From contig NW_006766888.1 in the NCBI RefSeq assembly GCF_000275845.1, positions 394,622-458,621 of the forward strand: 64,000 nt of DNA, in the 5' to 3' direction. Position numbers and translations under genes: made by a program. The notes beneath the pieces are model-generated. The model was given only the letters and a program-made list of their open reading frames with translations. It was not told the DNA's origin and made no database searches. This document shows, piece by piece, positions 59,601 through 64,000 of the stretch (position 1 is the first letter of the stretch; each line of letters starts with the position of its first letter). This DNA is from Dichomitus squalens LYAD-421 SS1. Lineage: Eukaryota > Basidiomycota > Agaricomycetes > Polyporales > Polyporaceae.

Positions 59601-61082
59601 GGAGCGTTCATGGTGAAGTCGATGAGTCTCGAAAAGCTCTTACAGGAATGATGACACGTAGCGGCTACAGTATCTCGTTCAGACAAGAATATCGGTGAGT
59701 CTAAGGGACAACGTACATATCCGTGATCTGGATGCAGCACCCGCCCGTTCATGCCGAACGCGAGTAGAACATCGTTGATAGGGTTCAAAGCGTGCTCAAG
59801 TGGAATAGATGTAGCGTAAGGTCCTTCGGGAAGCATCTCAGCACCTTCGAAGTTCAGATACCTGACCCCAAAGTTGACAGGATTAGTGCGCTGGCCCGCC
59901 GTCAGCAAGAGAGACCTTTGACTGACCATCTCTTGCCTGCAGGAATCTCGGTAAGACCCCAATCCCGAAGCACTTGAACGAGAGGAACGCCGCGCCACAC
60001 TGCTGTTGAGACTCCAGAAGCAGTCCAGCCGAAGCCCTTTGTCCGCTTGACCATGTTCATCTCCTTTCGACGATCTGAGGGAGAAAATCGGTCAGAGGTC
60101 GCGAGATGTACTCATAGACGGTTGCTTACTGCCGTCGCAGCCGAGTGTGACCGGGATCTCTATGACGCTATGGTTGAACTTCTCACCGGTAAGGTCGTAC
60201 ATGGAATAAGTGCACTCCTGAAGCTTCAAGTCGATGACCGACGGATCGACGTAGATAACAAATGTGTGCGTCTCCCAGTTCAGTTGAGGAACGGCGCCAT
60301 GGTTACGGACGTAATGCAATCTAGTTGCACATGAGTATATTTGAAGAGCAATCGCGTTGATCAACTTACTTCGTAGGGGTGATCATGCCGGCCTGAAACA
60401 AAGCGTGGAGATTGGGCTCAGCATTGAGCGGGTGCTTCCCTGTTAGTCGAAGCAGCTCAGACGACCGCGGTATCCACGAGTCTGGATAGTTCCTACCCCG
60501 GCAATGTCAATAAAGCAGGCACGCTACTTGACGGATGGTCACGTACTGGTCAAGGGTGCTCAGGTCGCTCTCTAGCTGCTCTAAAGCATCCCCGTCTAGG
60601 CCCTGCAGCTCTGTGGTCGAAGGCTTCCCAAGATCGCTCTGGAATCCGCTGATGGTTTCAAACTCGGCACGGAGCTGATCTAGATAGGCCTGTCGCTCAT
60701 CGTTGTCCGAATACGAGTCAGACGGAGGTAGCCTGACATTCTGCGCCGCATCGTTCGTAGATACCGTAGGACACTTCAACATTTGAGTCTTTATCTCGCT
60801 TTCCGTCACGGGGAGTACGTAGCGAGCGAAGTCGTGTTTCTAATGTCTAGTTCAGTAGAGCAGGTGTTAGAGATATTATAGCAGACGGACCAGAGGGTCA
60901 TTGAGTTTGTAGCTATGCGAAGGCTGTATGAGCACGCAAATGGTATAGGGTCGCATTCAAACATACTCGGGTTCCGCTTCCTTGACGTCGCGCACACTAA
61001 CGACGCTCCCTGACTGCAGGTCTCTCAACCGCTCTCGCCAGTGGTTGTCGACGCGAGGGACTGCATCTCTGGGAGCGAACAT
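56668..61082 (-). CDS. niaD: Nitrate reductase [NAD(P)H], copy 2
   Basis: Paralog of 45865-50237 with matching gene structure at its start (exon 1 61082-60967, a 22-nt exon 60912-60891). Mo-cofactor domain: LHYVRNHGAVPQLNWE, IPVTLGCDG then NRRKEMNMVKR (Mo-ligand Cys codon 60137-60139), GVSTAVWRGVPL, NGRVLHPDHGY, VGGRQVKWLKK. Dimerisation region: VELSVDGGKTWKYCF. Cytochrome b5: HPGG split by an intron near 58237, then YAGKATVNASL. FAD/NADH module: VVRSYTPIFPILPEE, GGTVSNYLD, DIRGPMGDI, DYIVGRVNAEI, VCGPDSL, ending LFIF. The N-terminus is shorter than copy 1 (no acidic insert), and the last ~60 residues are divergent. A TATA-like box (CTATAAATGG, minus, 61330-61321) and a TGATAG site (61270-61275) lie upstream; GATA sites are bound by AreA/Nit2-type nitrogen regulators. 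Probably functional, but the C-terminal exon borders are less certain. Confidence 0.88.
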
Positions 61083-62145
61083 GGCAAAATGACAGAGGTT
61101 GTGCGTGTAGCGTTTCTGTCAGATTCGGTACTGAGGAGTCCCAGTGGTCCACAGGGAGCAGGAAGTGAGAGTCAATCGACTGAGCTGGCGACCATGCACA
61201 GGAACAGACACCCGCGTGCGAGCTCATTGCTGTAATCGGATAACCTCGCCGCCATCCTTAGCTGTCAACTGATAGCAGAAGGTTTCGAGGACAATTGAGG
61301 GGCCCATCGGCCCGGTCTCCATTTATAGGACGGAGATGTTCAGTCCGTGGCTTCGAGGTCGACACGCTCCTGCCTGTGCTGATGACAATAGATCAGATTC
61401 CGGTTTTGTTTCGCAGGGAAAATTCGCGTAATGAGCCAAGGAACTGACCTTGCGTACTGCATAAGACTGCAAATACACTGCATCGAATGCTCTCAGCCGA
61501 GGAGCACAACCTGCCGTCCGTTCTTTATCATTACCCACCACTGCCAAGGGCGTGCGAGGGGGTCACGGGCCGATAAGATTTCGCAAATGAATCCCCGCTC
61601 GAAAAGCACCTCACATGTATCCGTGACGATCCTGTCAGAGAACCTCTTAAGGACTTGCAGCAGAAACCGTTCGGACGCGAGCAGCGCAACGAAAAACGGC
61701 CTAACAAGAATGTTGACAACGGCTATGGAAGCTATGGAGCAGCCGAACAGATCTGAGACAAACATTGACATATCTTCCGGACTATGAGTCTCTGGGCGAC
61801 TTCTAGGGCGATGATTGACGTGTGGGCCATCGTCCCCTGTGGTGGTGTGGTACAGGTCAAGGTGCTCTAAGCGCTGTCAGCTACCTGCCGAAAAGATTAG
61901 GCGCGGAAACTTGTTTTGGACAATGATTATTGTCCAGGGTCTATGACAGCGTAACTCGTGCCACCCCCTCGCCGCTTTACATCTGCTTTGTCTCTAGTAG
62001 TATATAGGTTAAGGGCTCGCAGCCCAGGATCCTCGTCCCCTCGCCCTTCGGGAGCTCGCGCTCCTCGAGCTTTCGTTTTTTGCCCGCTGGTTGGTGCACA
62101 CCACGTCGTTCACGGTGTTGCCCAATGGGGACCACCAGCTCCTTT
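61083..62145. other. Promoter region of nitrate reductase 2 and unassigned sequence
   Basis: The first ~300 bp hold the TATA-like and GATA motifs noted for nitrate reductase 2. From about 61.4 to 62.1 kb only short unrecognised ORFs occur. From 61950 the sequence becomes C/G-rich with many short words repeated beyond the gap. Confidence 0.45.
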
Positions 62146-62343
62146 CTTCGGCGATCCGCTCGCCACCCCTCCGGGCATCCGTGCCCTCGCCACTCGCCAC
62201 TCCTCCGGGCAGCTCGCTGCGCCCTCTCGTCGTTCCGCCTGCCCTCCGGGGCCTCTTACGCGGTGATCCGCTCACTGCTTCCTCCCCAACCCGGCCCCCC
62301 GCCCGGCCGCATCATGCTCACTCCATCCCTTCTCCTCGGGCCG
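62146..62343 (+). repeat. 198-bp sequence repeated on both sides of the assembly gap, copy 1
   Basis: It runs from CTTCGGCGATCCGCTCGCC to CTCCTCGGGCCG directly into the N run. The same sequence, with one C missing, starts immediately after the Ns at 62813. It is C/G-rich, with several 'CCTCCGGGC' words. A tandem repeat collapsed by assembly, or an unmerged contig overlap, are both possible. Confidence 0.9.
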
Positions 62344-62812
62344 NNNNNNNNNNNNNNNNNNNNNNNNNNNNNNNNNNNNNNNNNNNNNNNNNNNNNNNNN
62401 NNNNNNNNNNNNNNNNNNNNNNNNNNNNNNNNNNNNNNNNNNNNNNNNNNNNNNNNNNNNNNNNNNNNNNNNNNNNNNNNNNNNNNNNNNNNNNNNNNNN
62501 NNNNNNNNNNNNNNNNNNNNNNNNNNNNNNNNNNNNNNNNNNNNNNNNNNNNNNNNNNNNNNNNNNNNNNNNNNNNNNNNNNNNNNNNNNNNNNNNNNNN
62601 NNNNNNNNNNNNNNNNNNNNNNNNNNNNNNNNNNNNNNNNNNNNNNNNNNNNNNNNNNNNNNNNNNNNNNNNNNNNNNNNNNNNNNNNNNNNNNNNNNNN
62701 NNNNNNNNNNNNNNNNNNNNNNNNNNNNNNNNNNNNNNNNNNNNNNNNNNNNNNNNNNNNNNNNNNNNNNNNNNNNNNNNNNNNNNNNNNNNNNNNNNNN
62801 NNNNNNNNNNNN
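62344..62812. other. Assembly gap (469 N)
   Basis: An unbroken run of 469 ambiguous bases. Its size is a scaffold estimate and nothing can be said about its content, apart from the flanking repeat suggesting repetitive DNA. Confidence 1.
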
Positions 62813-63009
62813 CTTCGGCGATCCGCTCGCACCCCTCCGGGCATCCGTGCCCTCGCCACTCGCCACTCCTCCGGGCAGCTCGCTGCGCCCTCTCGTCGTT
62901 CCGCCTGCCCTCCGGGGCCTCTTACGCGGTGATCCGCTCACTGCTTCCTCCCCAACCCGGCCCCCCGCCCGGCCGCATCATGCTCACTCCATCCCTTCTC
63001 CTCGGGCCG
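62813..63009 (+). repeat. 198-bp sequence flanking the gap, copy 2
   Basis: It is identical to 62146-62343 except for one missing C (CTCGCACCCC versus CTCGCCACCCC near 62828). The sequence then continues into unique C/G-rich DNA. Confidence 0.9.
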
Positions 63010-63465
63010 GCCCGCCCTCCCTCGATGAATCCGCTCGCCATCACTCCTCCTTGGGCCCGGGCCCCGGTGCCGGCCCCCGTTTGGGTGCAATCACTTCCCT
63101 TTGGGCCGATCCTCACGCTCAGCCTCCCGAGCCTCCGGCTCTCCGCTTCACTCTCCTTCCTGGCTTGAGCTCGGCCCACCGGTCGCGCGAGAGAGCGGTG
63201 GCGACACGGACTCGGTGGTCCCACGCAGCTTCCGTAGCGCGCGCCCAATACCATCGTTTTCCGTCCTGCCCGAGTATAGCGTGCATAGAAGACCTCCGCT
63301 AGACATCACGCTAACCCTCAAAAGTCGCGCAACAAACGCTAGGTCGCGCAACAAACGCTAGGTCGCGCAACAAACGCTAGGTCGCGCACTGACCCACAGC
63401 ACGCTACTACAACAGGATAGGCGGATTGTACGGGGCGCATCACATTCACAAAGCGCCACGCCGGC
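63010..63465. other. Intergenic, C/G-rich, downstream of lactonase 2
   Basis: There is no gene. It includes the 19-bp tandem array listed separately and probably the 3' UTR of the minus-strand lactonase gene. Confidence 0.5.
63324..63388 (+). repeat. 19-bp tandem repeat, three copies plus an 8-base partial
   Basis: The unit GTCGCGCAACAAACGCTAG occurs at 63324-63342, 63343-63361 and 63362-63380 without mismatch, and its first eight bases again at 63381-63388. It lies about 80 bp beyond the stop codon of the lactonase-like gene. Confidence 0.95.
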
Positions 63466-64000
63466 TTAATTCAGCCACACGAAGCTCGTCCTCGTCGGGA
63501 TGTCGGTGTTTCTCGTCAGAAGCGTCAGGTTCCTCCCGCCCTCCGTCCTCTTCAGCATGATCGTGCCCGCGTCCCCCGCGACACCGCTTGCGATGAGGAA
63601 CTCCTTCTCGGGACCTCCGAGCTGCATCCCGCGGATCTGGTCGAGGCCCGTGAAGACGTATCCGAGCAGCTCGAGCTTGGGTTCGACGCGGAAGATCGTG
63701 ATGGCGTCACCGCGCGGGTCCTGCATGCCCGTGTTGCGGTTCGACACGTAGATGAACGGCTCGGGGAAGCTCGGGGAAGCCTCGGTGAGGAGAATCTCCG
63801 CCGCGGCCATGGCGGCACCCTCAGGAAGGCCCGGGGGAGTGATGTTGAAGTTCGCAATGAGAGGCCCGGTGGTGCCATTCGGAGCAGGAGGAATGTGTTG
63901 CTGCGTCAAGGTGCTAGCGAGCTCGTGGAGGGTGTAAAGCGTCGTCCCTGTAAGACGAATGAGGTCAATGATTGTCGTTCAGTCAATTTGCTCTCGGAGC
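63466..64000 (-). CDS. Second lactonase-fold protein, partial at the right edge
   Basis: The last exon is 63947-63466 (acceptor CTTACAG); the bases to 64000 are intron and the rest of the gene lies outside. The visible 160 residues match the C-terminal third of the gene at 34944-36822: LYTLHELASTLTQQ, APNGTTGPLIANFNITPPGL, YVSNRNTGMQDPRGDAITIF, GLDQIRGMQLGGP, ASGVAGDAGT, IPTRTSFVWLN. It belongs to the same seven-bladed lactonase family, so the same caution applies about substrate. It has an intron just before LYTLHELAST that the first gene lacks at this place, so the two are not very recent duplicates. Confidence 0.85.

Noticed and set aside
62080..63302. Long ORFs running through the gap
   Set aside because: They consist mostly of unknown residues from N bases, and the flanking translation is repeat-derived.
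63324..63388. CRISPR-like array
   Set aside because: The 19-bp units abut directly with no spacers, and the genome is fungal. It is a simple tandem repeat.

Overview
This window is nuclear DNA from a filamentous basidiomycete, most likely an Agaricomycete. The genes are split by many 50-75 nt GT-AG introns, coding regions are GC-rich at third positions, and the content is typical of these fungi: several F-box/LRR-like genes, HET-domain genes, a small secreted cysteine-rich protein and nitrate reductases. All coordinates are genomic spans. Exon joins were inferred by eye from splice signals and frame continuity, and no transcript data were available.

Layout. 1-102 is the 3' end of a gene entering from the left. 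774-11547 holds two same-strand RING-finger paralogs with long disordered tails. They enclose a head-to-head pair of secretory-pathway genes: a VAMP7-type R-SNARE (minus) and Sec61-beta (plus). 11.5-16.5 kb has no convincing gene. 16.5-25 kb carries MO25/Hym1 (minus), an F-box/LRR-like pseudogene (plus), a HET-domain remnant (minus), a thioredoxin-TPR fusion (plus), an unassigned open segment (minus) and dolichol-phosphate mannosyltransferase DPM1 (plus). 25-32.2 kb is another long stretch without a recognisable gene; it is GC-rich and holds triplet and CATG repeats. 32.2-42.5 kb has an F-box protein, a lactonase-fold beta-propeller enzyme, a HET gene broken at a homopolymer and flanked by direct repeats of about 150 bp, and a second, intact F-box/LRR-like gene. 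43.4-44 kb is a Kex2-type small secreted cysteine-rich protein. 45.8-61.1 kb has two same-strand nitrate reductase genes separated by a cluster of one intact and two degenerate F-box genes. 62.1-63.0 kb is a 469-N assembly gap flanked by the same 198-bp sequence. The right edge cuts a second lactonase-like gene.

How the genes relate. SNARE, Sec61-beta and DPM1 are housekeeping endomembrane and glycosylation genes, and MO25 is a kinase scaffold for polarity and cell separation. The nitrate reductases (Mo cofactor, cytochrome b5 and FAD/NADH domains all present) start nitrate assimilation, but no nitrate transporter or nitrite reductase is in the window. F-box and HET genes make up the fast-evolving layer. 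They show frameshifts, an 11-bp tandem duplication, truncations and flanking repeats, as expected for birth-and-death families.
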